Assembly (NCBI RefSeq): GCF_038050375.1
Contig: NZ_CP150886.1
Span: 2,521,318-2,585,317, forward strand
From: Okeanomitos corallinicola TIOX110
GTDB taxonomy: Bacteria > Cyanobacteriota > Cyanobacteriia > Cyanobacteriales > Nostocaceae
Direction of reading: 5' to 3'
Length of the DNA stretch: 64,000 nucleotides
Shown: positions 53,409 through 63,605 of the stretch, piece by piece
Numbering within the stretch: the stretch's first letter is position 1
Layout: every line of letters begins with the position of its first letter
Notes under the pieces: generated by a model
The model's input: only the letters and a program-made list of their open reading frames with translations
Databases searched by the model: none
Told to the model about the DNA's origin: nothing
Made by a program: the position numbers and the translations under genes

Positions 53409-54888
53409 AACTTTACGAACATCCAGAATTCGCAGATGCTATCAAAGCTGCTAAACAACATTTTGCACATCCAGGGCTAACCGAACAGTTCATTGAAAAG
53501 GATTACTATGTCACAGAAGCTCTGCGAATTGTGGCACAGAACTATCCAAATGAAGTGATTTTTAAAGGAGGAACGAGTTTATCTAAGGGGTGGAAGCTAA
53601 TAGAAAGGTTCTCAGAAGATATTGACCTGTTTTTGAATCCTCAAAGTTTTAATCCATCTCTTAGTAAAAATAGTATTGATAAACATTTAAAAAATATAGA
53701 AACATTGGTAAATGGGCATCCCGGTTTTACACTTGATAACACCAGGGGTAATAGTGGTAAAGGAACTCATCGTCATAGTTTTTTTAACTATAAGCCTCAG
53801 TTTTTAGGTAATAAACCAATAGCTAATAATGTTTACTTAGAAATGGGAATACGTAGTGGTAATTATCCTGTAGAAGAAATATCAATATCTTCTTATTTAG
53901 CTGATTTCTTAAAAGAAACAGGTATTAGTTTAGGTACAGATGATGAATCTGCATTTCCTATGAAATTGTTACATTTCCGACGCACTTTTGTAGAGAAATT
54001 ATTTGCTATACACTCTAGAGTGTTGCTTTTAAAAGAAGAAAAACAACCAATAGGAACTCACGCCAGACATTACTACGATCTGTACTGTTTAGCCCAAAGG
54101 CAAGAAGTACAAGAAATGCTTAACACGGAAGAATATAATAACATTAAAAAAGATTGTAATGACATTGGACAACAACATTTTAATAATTATCAACCACCTG
54201 AAAATTTGAGTTTTTCAAAGAGCATAGCAATTTTTCCAACAGGAGACTTACGACAATTAATTGTAGCGACCTGCAATACTAATCGCTCAAACCTGCAATC
54301 AAGGGATTTTCAAACCAGGATTAATTGCAACTATAATTATGCTTTAGCCAGGATTAACTGCAACTGAACCAGGATTAATTGCAACCAACCTGCAATCATC
54401 GGTTTGAGCCAGGATTATCTGCAACTATAAAAGTAAAAAAAACGAACGTTTTGTTAACTGCCTCACTGGTAAGGCTTAGAGAACCTTAAACCGTTGCTTT
54501 TCGAGTTAAAAAACTCAGTAAAGAATTCAAAGTTAATCTATTAAATTCTCAAATGAGTTTTTTGACAAACCCCTGCGAATACTGAAAACTCAGTCCTGGT
54601 AAAGCGTCGAGTTTATTTGCAAATAATCCTGGTCGAAACGGATGATTGCAGGCTGGTTGCATTTAATCCTGGCTCAGTTGCAATTAATTCTGGTTCAAAT
54701 GAAATTATAGTTGCAAATAATCCTGGCTGGAGACAACGATGATTGCAGGTTGGGGGACTTATAATTGCAGGTCGCTACAATTAATTGCTAAGGAATATAG
54801 CCAACAATGCAGAAATTTATGCTATGGCGATTATCCAACATGGGAAGAAATAGAATCATGCTTTGAGCAATTACGAAATATTTTGTAA
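53405..54888 (+). pseudogene. AbiEii-type nucleotidyltransferase, split by a 516-bp element
   Basis: GTG 53405. The enzyme core has VIFKGGTSLSKGWKLIERFS and EDIDLFLNP, the GG(S/T)...D-x-D of the DNA polymerase-beta superfamily; in type IV AbiE systems it pairs with AbiEi. At 54262 the mobile element enters, and the frame reads a few codons of it before its stop at 54367. From 54787 the C-terminus resumes (AKEYSQQCRNLCYGDYPTWE) to TAA 54886-54888. Removing the element and one AATTAATT restores an unbroken frame. Interrupted recently. Confidence 0.85.
54263..54778. mobile_element. 516-bp element with mirrored subterminal motif arrays
   Basis: Terminal repeats GTAGCGACCTGCAAT (54263-54277) and ATTGCAGGTCGCTAC (54764-54778); 8-bp target duplication AATTAATT at 54255-54262 and 54779-54786. 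Each 163-bp end holds three CCTGCAAT and four CCAGGATTAATTGCAAC-type boxes. Their order from the tip (P P B B B P B) is the same on both sides. Left boxes start at 54270, 54292, 54315, 54348, 54369, 54389 and 54409; right boxes at 54764, 54742, 54710, 54677, 54656, 54645 and 54616. The 190-bp centre has no ORF. Non-autonomous; the mobilising transposase is unknown. Confidence 0.9.
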
Positions 54889-55187
54889 AACATTCGCTAA
54901 CAGGGGGTTCAGCCGGAATACCTGCAAGTGCGATTCGTTGTAAATATGATTTTCAGGCATGACGACAAACATAAGATTTTTGTCTATAAGATTGAGTTTT
55001 TTGACCATGTAACCATGCAGAAGTCATTGCCAAAGCAATAAATAAAATTATCCGGACAAGTCTATCAGGAGAAGCTTGAGGTTCTTGAACCTCGGTACAT
55101 AGTATGCTTAACTAATATTTAAATCTCCAAGGAAGCATCTTAATTTTTTTACCTGTTGTTTGTTTTTATTTGGAATGACTATAGTTT
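54889..55187. other. Intergenic spacer
   Basis: About 300 bp between convergent genes. No hairpin or coding signal found. Composition is that of ordinary Nostocales spacer. Confidence 0.4.
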
Positions 55188-56261
55188 TTAGAACCAGTTA
55201 AGACGTGACCTACACCACAAGGCCAAGTGAGCCATTAGAGGAACTGCAATTGTTTTTTCATATTGTTCAATAAGTTCATCAACTTTTGATAAAAATTTAG
55301 ATTGTCGTTCTAGAGAGTCAAGTGGTTCATTGGCTAATGAACCCATCTCAAAAAACAATAAATATATTGATTCAAATTTGTCTATAGCATTTCGATACGC
55401 ATCTACTACCTGATTCTTATCTGAATCAATATATGCTGATAGAAACAATTCAGGTTGTCCACCTCGGTTTAACTCTCTAAGAACTCCTAGAAACTTGACT
55501 GAACTTTCAGTAATACTAGATGGTTCTAGTCCAATTTCTTCAAACATTTCTCTTAGAAATGCAGGTAATAATTTATCAGCGCTGAATTCTTGTTGATAAG
55601 TTGGAACATCTGCTTTTGTTAGTGTTCCTGAAGCTGATGAACAAATTTGATTAGGACGAACTAGGGTATGGGCAGACCTCTTTTGGAGAATTAGAGTTCC
55701 ATCTGATGTAAATATCAAAATATTGATTCCCAATATATTGGCTAATGGAGAGTCTTCAAGTTCCTCTAATTGATAATTGTTATCTCTGATGTGTACTTTC
55801 TCTCTTAAGGAGATATGGTTTTTATTTAATTTTGCATCTAAGCAAAGGTTAGTTTGAACATAATCAAAGTAGTCAGATGTTTGAAGTTGAAACAAAATAC
55901 ATTTGGAATTGGTTGATTTTTGCTGAACTTTTATTGAAACAAGCCTGAGACAAGTCTCATTAAATAGTTTACGTTTGTGTAAATAGATAAATTGTTTATA
56001 GAGTTTAAATATTTTCTCAGCTTCCAGACTCTCGTCTATTTGAAATTTATGAGAAGTTAATTGAAAGTTAATTTTGCTTAAATCTAAATTTTCCTTTGTG
56101 TTATCAAAAACAATAACTTGTGGAAGTGAACGATAACATCCTTGATAGTAGATATTTAATAAACAAGTTTGGTTTTTATAAATTTCTTGCCAATTTTCAA
56201 GTTTCCAGTCGAGGAAGAAATCAGAGAAAAACCACTTGGGCAATATTTTTTTAAAAATCAT
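55188..56261 (-). CDS. Nudix-domain protein, 357 aa
   Basis: The N-terminal ~180 residues are an unrecognised alpha/beta domain. The C-terminal half has ILIFTSDGTLILQKRSAH and a Nudix box whose Glu-rich part is REMFEEIGLEP (R-E-x2-E-E-x-G), with a longer than usual loop between GTLTKAD and REMFEE. Nudix enzymes hydrolyse nucleoside-diphosphate-linked substrates. The key Glu residues are present. It lies 287 bp downstream of the CHAT-STAND-WD40 gene on the same strand and could belong to that operon. Confidence 0.75.
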   Translation of the reverse strand: MIFKKILPKWFFSDFFLDWKLENWQEIYKNQTCLLNIYYQGCYRSLPQVIVFDNTKENLDLSKINFQLTSHKFQIDESLEAEKIFKLYKQFIYLHKRKLFNETCLRLVSIKVQQKSTNSKCILFQLQTSDYFDYVQTNLCLDAKLNKNHISLREKVHIRDNNYQLEELEDSPLANILGINILIFTSDGTLILQKRSAHTLVRPNQICSSASGTLTKADVPTYQQEFSADKLLPAFLREMFEEIGLEPSSITESSVKFLGVLRELNRGGQPELFLSAYIDSDKNQVVDAYRNAIDKFESIYLLFFEMGSLANEPLDSLERQSKFLSKVDELIEQYEKTIAVPLMAHLALWCRSRLNWF

Positions 56262-56548
56262 AACGGCTTATATCAAGTTAATCAATAGTCCGGATACTTT
56301 TTCGGTGGCTGTATCGCTTATCCTCTAGGGCTTTGAGTTACCAACAATAATTAAATTTTAGTCAGGTCTAAACCTGAGTTGCATTTAATTCGACATTTCC
56401 TAGACTCCATACGCTGTAAGCTGTGTGACTTCGTTCTAAAAATTGTCCGAAGTATTGGTTAATTTAATTTTTTATAAAAATTACTGCTTCTGCTTGTCAC
56501 ACTGTCTCTGCATCAACCTTAATTATCGAATTTTTCTCTGAAGTTACT
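56262..56548. other. Spacer between Nudix and CHAT genes
   Basis: 287 bp, AT-rich, no gene and no clear terminator. Read-through between the two genes is possible. Confidence 0.35.
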
Positions 56549-59500
56549 CTAACTATTAGTATCACCTTTATCGCAAACTTTTTTAAGACGCTGATCTCCT
56601 TTATCAGCATTCAAATTATGTTGTAAATAATCACCTACCCAATCACAGCTTTGTTGCATTACCTGATTTAAGTCTGACTTCCATATAGCAGCAGTTTTCT
56701 CTAGTTCTTCTAAATCTAAAGTCCACAAAATAACCGAATCATCCCTGCTGGCACTGGCAACAGTTTTACCATCAGGACTGAAACTAACATTGTCAGCGAT
56801 ATCAGTGTGTCCCTCTAGAATTTTGAGCAAATCACCGTTTGTATTCCAAACAGTGATTCTTCCATCTCTAGTTGCGGCAGCAATTAATTTACCGTTGGGG
56901 CCAAATCTAGTACTGTAGACTTGACCAGCGTAAATAGAAGAAACATCAATAGTGTTGAGCAGTTCGCCATCTAGATTCCAGAGTTTAATAGTTCCATCCC
57001 GACTAGAAGTAGCGATCTCCGTACCATCAGAACTAAAGCTAATATTAAAGACTTGATCTGAGTGTCCATCCAAAGACTCGATTTGTCTACCCTTGAGATT
57101 CCAGAGTTTAGCCTTGTTATCTTTGCTAGCTGTAGCAATCATGTTACCATCTGGACTAAAAGTAATGTCGTAAATTCTATCTTTATGTGCTTGGAAAGCA
57201 TCTAATTCTTTACCGTCTCGACTCCAAAGCTTAACTTCTCCAGTCCAATCTGCCGTTGCAAATATCTTACCGTTGGGACTAAAACTTAAACTATCAACCC
57301 GGTTATCTTTGGAATTTTTAAACCCCGTCAGCGTCTTGATCTGTTTACCATTTCGACTCCATAATCTCACAGTCTTATCTTTGCTCGTAGTAGCGATTAT
57401 TGCACCATCTGGGCTAAATATTACACTTGTCACTATGTCTTTATGCCCTTGTAGGGTATTAATTACTTGACCATTATGATTCCATAGTTTAACAGTTCCA
57501 TCTTGGCTAGCTGTAGCAATTGTTTCACCATCGGGGCTAAAGACTACTCCCCAAACATTATCTTTATGCCCATTCAGCCTCTGAAGCTGTTGGTGGTTGA
57601 AAGCCCAAAGTTTAGCAGTTTGATCGAATCCAGCACTAGCAATAGTTTTACCATCTGGACTGAAAACAACTTGATTCACTTGTCCATTGTGTCCTGTCAG
57701 AGATGGTTTAAGTTGTTCACCATTGAGATTCCAAAATCTAACTGTCTTATCAAAACCAGCACTGACAATAGTTCGACTATCTCTATCTGGGCTGAAACTA
57801 ACACTACTGACCTCACCAGTGTGTCCTTTAAGGGTTTTAAGTACCTTGCCCTCTAAACTCCAAAGCTTGATAGTTTGATCCCGGCTAGCCGTAACCAGCA
57901 TCTTACCATCTGGACTGAAGCTGACGTTGTTGACTGCATCTTGATGGCCCCTGAAAATTTTCTCCTGTCCATCTTTGAGGCTCCACAGCCTGACTGTTTT
58001 ATCCCAACTTGATGCGGCAATAGTATTTCCGTCTGGACTAAAAGTGACAGTGTTTAGTCCACCATCACTCTTATCGGCAGGTGCTGGAACCATAAATTCT
58101 CGAAGCAGCTTTCCATCTCGATTCCAAAGCTTAACGGTTCCATCTTTACTGGCAGAAGCAATGATTTTACCATCTGGACTGAAGCTGACACTATAAACCC
58201 AACCTTTATGTCCTTCTTTATGTCCTTCTTTATGTCCTTCTTTATATCCTTCTATGGTTTTTAGTGGTTGCCCCTGACGATTCCAGAGTTTGATAGTTTT
58301 ATCAAAGCTAGCAGTAGCTATTGTTTGGCTATCTGGACTAAAGCTGACGCTAGCTACAACACCTTCATGTCCTTTTAGGGTTTTTAGTTTTTTTCCCTTA
58401 CGACTCCAGAGTATGACAGTGTTATCAGCACTAGCAGTAGCGATTAACTGATGATCTGGGCTAAAGCTCACACTCCAAACTTCATCTTGATGTCCATCTA
58501 GACGATTTTGCTCTCTAACTTTAAACAATGACCATTGCAGAGTTTTCTGTGCTTGTTTCCATGTTTCATCTTTAGGCTCTACCTGAATTTGCTTTGTTAG
58601 AATTGGCTCTGCTGCCTTCATTGCTGAAAGTAAAGCATCAAAGGGCTGACCTGAATTTCTCAGTACATCAGACGATTGACTCAGAGCATTAACTTGGTCT
58701 TCTAAAGCGACAACTGCTGCTTGTCTAGATAACCAAGCGATACCAGCAGCAGCTGAAATAATCGTAAAAATAGTGCTAAGTGTAAAGATAGTGATGTTTC
58801 TACGCCGATTCCGGAGTTTGGTACTTAGCTCAATATATTTTTGTTCTTCCCTGGTTAATTCTGGCTGTCTGTCTCGTAGCCAGTTTTCTGCTTCGATTAA
58901 AAATTTCCCTCGTAGTAAGCCTGCATCATCTCTGTTATTTTTCTTCCATTCGATGATTGACGAGCGCAAACGTTCCTGCCAAGTACGAAACTCTCGGTCA
59001 AGATCCAGCCAAATTTTTAGGAGAGACCATTTTTCGATTAGCGCTTCATGAACAATTTCGACAATTTCTTCTTCGATGAGTTTGCCATGGTTATCTAAAA
59101 CTAAGTGATTATTAGTTGTTACAAGCCGAACATTGGCTAAATGTTGAATTAAATCCCAATTTTCTTCACCTATCTGCCTACGATTTGCTATCCGTCTAGT
59201 ATCTGGAGTTCCTTCTCCTGGGTGTCCTGGACGTACAAGTTGAACAAAGATGCGTCTGACTCGCTCTTTTTGTTCTTCATTAAGTTGATTGAAAACCTGA
59301 TCTGCATAGTGAGCGATCGCTTCTTTGATTCCTCCTAGCTGTTTGTATGCATCGTGCGTTAATTTAGCATCCTGTTGTTTCTCCCATAACTGCGTGAGAG
59401 TAAATTCCACCAAAGGCAAGTAACCTGGTTCCATTGCCTTGCCATTCGGCATAATCTCCTCTAATATCAACTCTGTCAATCCAGATTCAATCGTTACACC

Positions 59501-61297
59501 AAATAACTGGGCGGGTTGAGTGATTGCCTGTTCCAACTCAACAGAATTCATTGGCCCAAGCATCTGATCGGCAATGGGAATAACATCAGCAAAGGAGCGG
59601 TCAGAAAGGGCATAACCAAGAAAGTCCGCCCGTAAAGTCAGCACCAGAGTCAGATGTAAATTATAATGGTTAACAGTTTTAACTGCTTCTAATAATCGCT
59701 CTAAAAAGCTCTGACACTCTTGTTTAGAACAAAGAGTATAAAGTTCCTCAAATTGATCTATCACCATTAAAAAGCGAGTACCAGGATTATTCCAAATAAT
59801 CCGTTCGATCACATCTCGAAGCGATTCTGGTTCTTGTCGTAAATCAGTAGCTAGTTTGCGAGTCTCCCTGAGTCGATCATTCTCACTTTCTAGATTTGGT
59901 TCTAAGTACTGAATTAGCTTAAATGCCAAAGCATGAAAGGGGCGATCGCCAGGACGAAAATCCAGAGTCCGCCAATTGCCTTGAGAACACAACTTAGGAA
60001 TTAGTCCTGCAAATACTGCCGAGGATTTACCGCTTCCTGATGGTCCAATCACCGTGACTAAAGGCTCTCTGTGGACAGCATTTTCTAGCTGTTGGGTAAA
60101 GTTTTCTCTGCCAAAGAAGAATGGTGCATCCTCCTTTCGGAAAGCAGACAACCCACGATAGGGGCAGATGTTGGTAGTCCGTCGTCCCAACGCTGACCAC
60201 TTCAGCGGCGCAGATGCAGCATTTTGGCATAGTACAGGAATCCAGCTGGCACAGGGATACTTATCTTCTAAACCATGTAGCCTTTGACGTGCATCTCGTA
60301 CTGCTGCATCTAGAGACTGCCCCCCAGCAAAAGCACTAAGGAAGTGCTTCAAAAACTCCCGTGCTACTTTATCTTCCACAGGTTCCCGCATAACAATTAT
60401 GTTGGGAATGTGTAAATCTTCTAGTTGATATGCTAGACCCAATCCATCACAAGAATTAAATATTGCCAGCTGCAACCCGTGTCGAATAGCTTTTTTGAGA
60501 CCATACTTCAAATCTGCAATTGTCAAAGTGTCCGGGGGGCTGTTTTGATTAATCTCTATCTTTCCCACCTCTTCTAAAGTTTCACTGTGACCAGCAAAAT
60601 ACAAAATATCCCAAGTTTGTTCCCATAATTCATCATTGATTTGATAACGCTCTGGCTGTTGCAGAACTCTGATTTCTGACCTTGGTAATTGCTTTAAAAA
60701 TTCCAGGTCTTGCTCGGATTTAATGCCTTTAGTATTACCCACAATAGCCAAGATTTTTACTTTATCTTCAATAGTAGGTATATTATTTTTGTCCACTTTT
60801 TCAGACTCAGGATTACTCAGGGCTACTTCTCCCATTGAGTATTCCTCAATCAAGTCCCATAACTGCCAAGGGATGCGTCGTAGATTAACTAACTTAGTGG
60901 CATTTTGGTTGCGAAGGCGAAGCAGTACACGCACTTCTTCTGAGGATGTATACTTCGCTAGCAATTTGTCTCGGATACGGCGAAATGACTCAGATTGGTT
61001 TAGCCAGTTATTCAGGTTTCGGCGCAATACATCAGCTTGTTTTTGGGAGTCTTCAATCAGATGCTTAACGGAAAATTGATCAGTTGGTGATGATGGAATT
61101 TTCATCCGTCCCCTCTTCAGCCACGCTATTTGTGATAACTGCCAATCTTTATAAAATTCGAGCATTTCTGGCTTGGGAGGCAGTTCACCAATGGTTTTAG
61201 AAGTAGGGCGTTTATCTCCCTCTTCACCGATTTCAAGAGTGGCTTTAAAGCCACTCTTGAAATCACCCTCTAAACTTAGAACAAATAATTGGCTCAT
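56549..61297 (-). CDS. CHAT-STAND-WD40 protein, 1582 aa
   Basis: Domain order: CHAT protease (~175-365) with His237 in LYFAGHSE and Cys283 in FNSCDG; nSTAND1 NTPase beginning CPYRGLSAFRKED, with Walker A GPSGSGKS (418-425) and Walker B FLMVIDQFEELY; a transmembrane helix (TIFTLSTIFTIISAAAGIAW, ~845-865); then 14 WD40 repeats, enough for two seven-bladed propellers, to the C-terminus. The N-terminus probably regulates the protease. Ligand binding by the propellers would trigger the protease at the membrane. It is last in an operon after DUF1822 and a sigma-like protein. Complete, with intact catalytic residues. Confidence 0.93.
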   Translation of the reverse strand: MSQLFVLSLEGDFKSGFKATLEIGEEGDKRPTSKTIGELPPKPEMLEFYKDWQLSQIAWLKRGRMKIPSSPTDQFSVKHLIEDSQKQADVLRRNLNNWLNQSESFRRIRDKLLAKYTSSEEVRVLLRLRNQNATKLVNLRRIPWQLWDLIEEYSMGEVALSNPESEKVDKNNIPTIEDKVKILAIVGNTKGIKSEQDLEFLKQLPRSEIRVLQQPERYQINDELWEQTWDILYFAGHSETLEEVGKIEINQNSPPDTLTIADLKYGLKKAIRHGLQLAIFNSCDGLGLAYQLEDLHIPNIIVMREPVEDKVAREFLKHFLSAFAGGQSLDAAVRDARQRLHGLEDKYPCASWIPVLCQNAASAPLKWSALGRRTTNICPYRGLSAFRKEDAPFFFGRENFTQQLENAVHREPLVTVIGPSGSGKSSAVFAGLIPKLCSQGNWRTLDFRPGDRPFHALAFKLIQYLEPNLESENDRLRETRKLATDLRQEPESLRDVIERIIWNNPGTRFLMVIDQFEELYTLCSKQECQSFLERLLEAVKTVNHYNLHLTLVLTLRADFLGYALSDRSFADVIPIADQMLGPMNSVELEQAITQPAQLFGVTIESGLTELILEEIMPNGKAMEPGYLPLVEFTLTQLWEKQQDAKLTHDAYKQLGGIKEAIAHYADQVFNQLNEEQKERVRRIFVQLVRPGHPGEGTPDTRRIANRRQIGEENWDLIQHLANVRLVTTNNHLVLDNHGKLIEEEIVEIVHEALIEKWSLLKIWLDLDREFRTWQERLRSSIIEWKKNNRDDAGLLRGKFLIEAENWLRDRQPELTREEQKYIELSTKLRNRRRNITIFTLSTIFTIISAAAGIAWLSRQAAVVALEDQVNALSQSSDVLRNSGQPFDALLSAMKAAEPILTKQIQVEPKDETWKQAQKTLQWSLFKVREQNRLDGHQDEVWSVSFSPDHQLIATASADNTVILWSRKGKKLKTLKGHEGVVASVSFSPDSQTIATASFDKTIKLWNRQGQPLKTIEGYKEGHKEGHKEGHKGWVYSVSFSPDGKIIASASKDGTVKLWNRDGKLLREFMVPAPADKSDGGLNTVTFSPDGNTIAASSWDKTVRLWSLKDGQEKIFRGHQDAVNNVSFSPDGKMLVTASRDQTIKLWSLEGKVLKTLKGHTGEVSSVSFSPDRDSRTIVSAGFDKTVRFWNLNGEQLKPSLTGHNGQVNQVVFSPDGKTIASAGFDQTAKLWAFNHQQLQRLNGHKDNVWGVVFSPDGETIATASQDGTVKLWNHNGQVINTLQGHKDIVTSVIFSPDGAIIATTSKDKTVRLWSRNGKQIKTLTGFKNSKDNRVDSLSFSPNGKIFATADWTGEVKLWSRDGKELDAFQAHKDRIYDITFSPDGNMIATASKDNKAKLWNLKGRQIESLDGHSDQVFNISFSSDGTEIATSSRDGTIKLWNLDGELLNTIDVSSIYAGQVYSTRFGPNGKLIAAATRDGRITVWNTNGDLLKILEGHTDIADNVSFSPDGKTVASASRDDSVILWTLDLEELEKTAAIWKSDLNQVMQQSCDWVGDYLQHNLNADKGDQRLKKVCDKGDTNS
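58205..58252 (-). repeat. 12-bp tandem repeat inside the WD40 array
   Basis: Four units of TTTATGTCCTTC (last one TTTATATCCTTC) encode Gly-His-Lys-Glu steps (KEGHKEGHKEGHK) in the loop between blades 2 and 3. In-frame units suggest copy-number slippage that alters loop length. Confidence 0.85.
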
Positions 61298-61544
61298 TGT
61301 TGATATCTGTAGTTCTTACTTATATGGCTAGAGTCATATCGTTTCCGGGTGCATCGGTATTATTTATTGACTATCTCCCGTTGCAATATCAATAGCTTTG
61401 GGGAAAACATATCATTCCGATGCTACCGGATTTGATATCAGTCACAATATGGGCAATTCACATTCAAGCATTTACTAATTCATACTCCTTTATGCAACGC
61501 CTACCGAGTTCGGATTAATGAAATGATAAATTAAGATTTATTTG
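61298..61544. other. Spacer between DUF1822 and CHAT genes
   Basis: 247 bp. Contains CATCGGTATT and a partial inverted match near 61420 (GATGCTACCGGAT), too weak to call. No promoter recognised. Confidence 0.35.
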
Positions 61545-62507
61545 CTAATTCTCTGCAACGAAAAACGACTCAGTTACACTGGCATTTTCTAAAGAAACAG
61601 CAATACTGAAAAGGTCTCCTGGTTCAGCGGTAAACTTCAATTGGATATAATTATCAGACTCTCTAGATTGATTATCCAAAACAGCAGTTCCATTTTTATC
61701 GAGTAATTTCATTTGTACACTTTCTGGTAGATAGAATTGATCCTTAATTGGATGTAACTGTACAATCAGGTCTACTTCTGTTTCATCATTCACCCTTGGT
61801 ATTACAATTAAAGCTAGTGAATGAGAAACAAGTTGCATACCTAAGTCTATTTTTTTAGCTCTTATGATGTCGAATTCTGATGATAATAAACTTGACTGTC
61901 GGTTTCTTGCACTACCAAAAGCCAGTTCTATCTGTTCTTCGCTTAAAAGTTCCTTCAAAACCAGCCAACCCGCTTCAAAAACTCCCTCAAACCATTGCCG
62001 CAAGTTTACTGGTTTTGGTTGTCTAATATGACTCAGGTATTCTGAAAACTTTGCAAGTGTTCGCAACTCACTAATAGGTAAAATACCTTTATTTTCAGAT
62101 ACTGTTGTGGCGAATCCTATAATTGTCGCCTGTTGCAATGATTCGTTCAGATGGACAACCATATAGCCAATTCTATCTGACCAAACATCTGGTGGTACAT
62201 AACAAACATCTGCATCTGATAGCACCGGACGACACTCTAACTTACCGTAATTTTTTACATCTATATCTGCCACATCTGTAAAAGTTAGCATTACTTTATC
62301 ATGACTATCACTTTGAGCGACATCTGTGTCTAGTCCCATGCATCGCAGATAAAAATCTACTGTATGTACGGCTAAAATATTGTGATAGACTTTTCGGACT
62401 TTCTCGGCAGTAAATTGTGCTTGAGATAACTGTTGCGCTATTCTATGTGCTTTCAAAGGGATAGGGACTGTAAAAGTCAATGCTTCTATCATGCTACTAA
62501 TTTCCAT
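61545..62507 (-). CDS. DUF1822 protein
   Basis: 320 aa, ATG 62507, with GAGG upstream. Helical N-terminus (TVPIPLKAHRIAQQLSQAQF), a central beta-rich part (CYVPPDVWSDRIGYMVVHLN), RQWFEGVFEAGWLVLKELL near 185, and a beta-sandwich-like end (AEPGDLFSIAVSLENASVTE). This is the DUF1822 family, cyanobacteria-specific, which repeatedly sits between a sigma-like gene and a CHAT/WD40 gene. Molecular role unknown; it may link regulation to the protease. Confidence 0.8.
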   Translation of the reverse strand: MEISSMIEALTFTVPIPLKAHRIAQQLSQAQFTAEKVRKVYHNILAVHTVDFYLRCMGLDTDVAQSDSHDKVMLTFTDVADIDVKNYGKLECRPVLSDADVCYVPPDVWSDRIGYMVVHLNESLQQATIIGFATTVSENKGILPISELRTLAKFSEYLSHIRQPKPVNLRQWFEGVFEAGWLVLKELLSEEQIELAFGSARNRQSSLLSSEFDIIRAKKIDLGMQLVSHSLALIVIPRVNDETEVDLIVQLHPIKDQFYLPESVQMKLLDKNGTAVLDNQSRESDNYIQLKFTAEPGDLFSIAVSLENASVTESFFVAEN

Positions 62508-62546
62508 AATTGAAAAATTACCTCGCCAATTAGCTAAATTTTTGTA

Positions 62547-63554
62547 TTAATCTTGTAAGTATTCCTGAAAAGTAGAGCTAAATTTTTTTACGCAACGATT
62601 GTAAAAACTACAAAGGGTTTGAATGGAATCAATTTGCCATTTATCTGCCAAATATTCCCAAGTTTTATCTCCCCACACTTTCTCCAACGCAATAACTTTA
62701 AAATTTACATCTGGTCTTCCTGTGATGTGTGCGTTACTAAACACACTATCTGGGTCTGATTCGATCAAATCTCTCAGTTGTTGTGATTTGGAAAACGCTG
62801 CTTCTTTTTGCCAAGGTATTTCTAAAGTTTCTGCGTTATCTAGGGAGACTATTTTAATTCTAGAGTGCTTATCATCTGTTATTTTTTTGCTAATTTTTGG
62901 TAATTTTGTGATACCCCTCTTCTTATATTTATCGCGTACATCACTAATTTTTTTACAGAGCAAAAAATTAACCCAAGTCATTAGGTGAGCACGACTTGGG
63001 TCGTATTTGTGAATATTTAGGCACACATACAGTAGAGTTTCCTGAATTGCCTCGTTATATATGTATTTACCATCTAAACTAGGCGGCAATAGAAAAGATA
63101 CGTTGTTAAGATTGTGAATTTTATCTGATATTTGGATAGCTTCAACTAACAAATTTAAAGCCAGCCTCCGTTGATTACTATCAGGTGCGGCCTTTTTGGC
63201 TTCTTGAGCTATCTGATCAATTATTATGTGATCGCTCAATATTTTTTTCAAAGCTCGATTCCGCCGAGAATTTGCCCATTCTCTTATGGGTATGCGTTGT
63301 GGATTATAACTATCTATATCGTGGCTAATATCATGCAAAAGTTGCTTCCGTAAGTCCAAAGAAATTTTTTGCACAACATGAGGGAGTAATTTTGACGGAC
63401 GACAAAGTCTGTGCGATCGCATTATTGCATCAACTAGTTCACCCAGAGCTTGCTGTCGTTCTAGACTCTGTGTTAGGTACTGTTGTAGCCTATCAGCTAA
63501 CTGTTGAAGTTGCACATCAAAATCAGGTAAATCACTTGGGAAAGAGTCAACCAT
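62547..63554 (-). CDS. Sigma-70-like regulator of the CHAT operon
   Basis: 335 aa from ATG 63554 (GGAAG 9 nt upstream), preferred to the TTG at 63605. A helical N-terminus leads to a sigma region-2-like segment (DPSRAHLMTWVNFLLCKKIS, ~210-230) and a C-terminal helix-turn-helix (WEYLADKWQIDSIQTLCSF). It is divergent from true sigma factors and may be a one-operon regulator. First gene of the operon, 39 bp before DUF1822. It may recruit RNA polymerase to its own promoter or serve as an adaptor; this is inference. Confidence 0.6.
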   Translation of the reverse strand: MVDSFPSDLPDFDVQLQQLADRLQQYLTQSLERQQALGELVDAIMRSHRLCRPSKLLPHVVQKISLDLRKQLLHDISHDIDSYNPQRIPIREWANSRRNRALKKILSDHIIIDQIAQEAKKAAPDSNQRRLALNLLVEAIQISDKIHNLNNVSFLLPPSLDGKYIYNEAIQETLLYVCLNIHKYDPSRAHLMTWVNFLLCKKISDVRDKYKKRGITKLPKISKKITDDKHSRIKIVSLDNAETLEIPWQKEAAFSKSQQLRDLIESDPDSVFSNAHITGRPDVNFKVIALEKVWGDKTWEYLADKWQIDSIQTLCSFYNRCVKKFSSTFQEYLQD

Positions 63555-63605
63555 ACTAAATTCTTCCGAAGATTTCAAGATACAGTAGTCCTGGAAAAGT
63601 ATCAA

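Noticed and set aside
54270-54771. CRISPR-like array of short repeats
   Set aside because: Repeats are mirrored about a centre, spacers are irregular and short, and terminal repeats with target duplication show a transposable element.
57273-59051. Several plus-strand ORFs of 60-117 codons
   Set aside because: All are shadows of the repetitive WD40 and STAND coding on the opposite strand.
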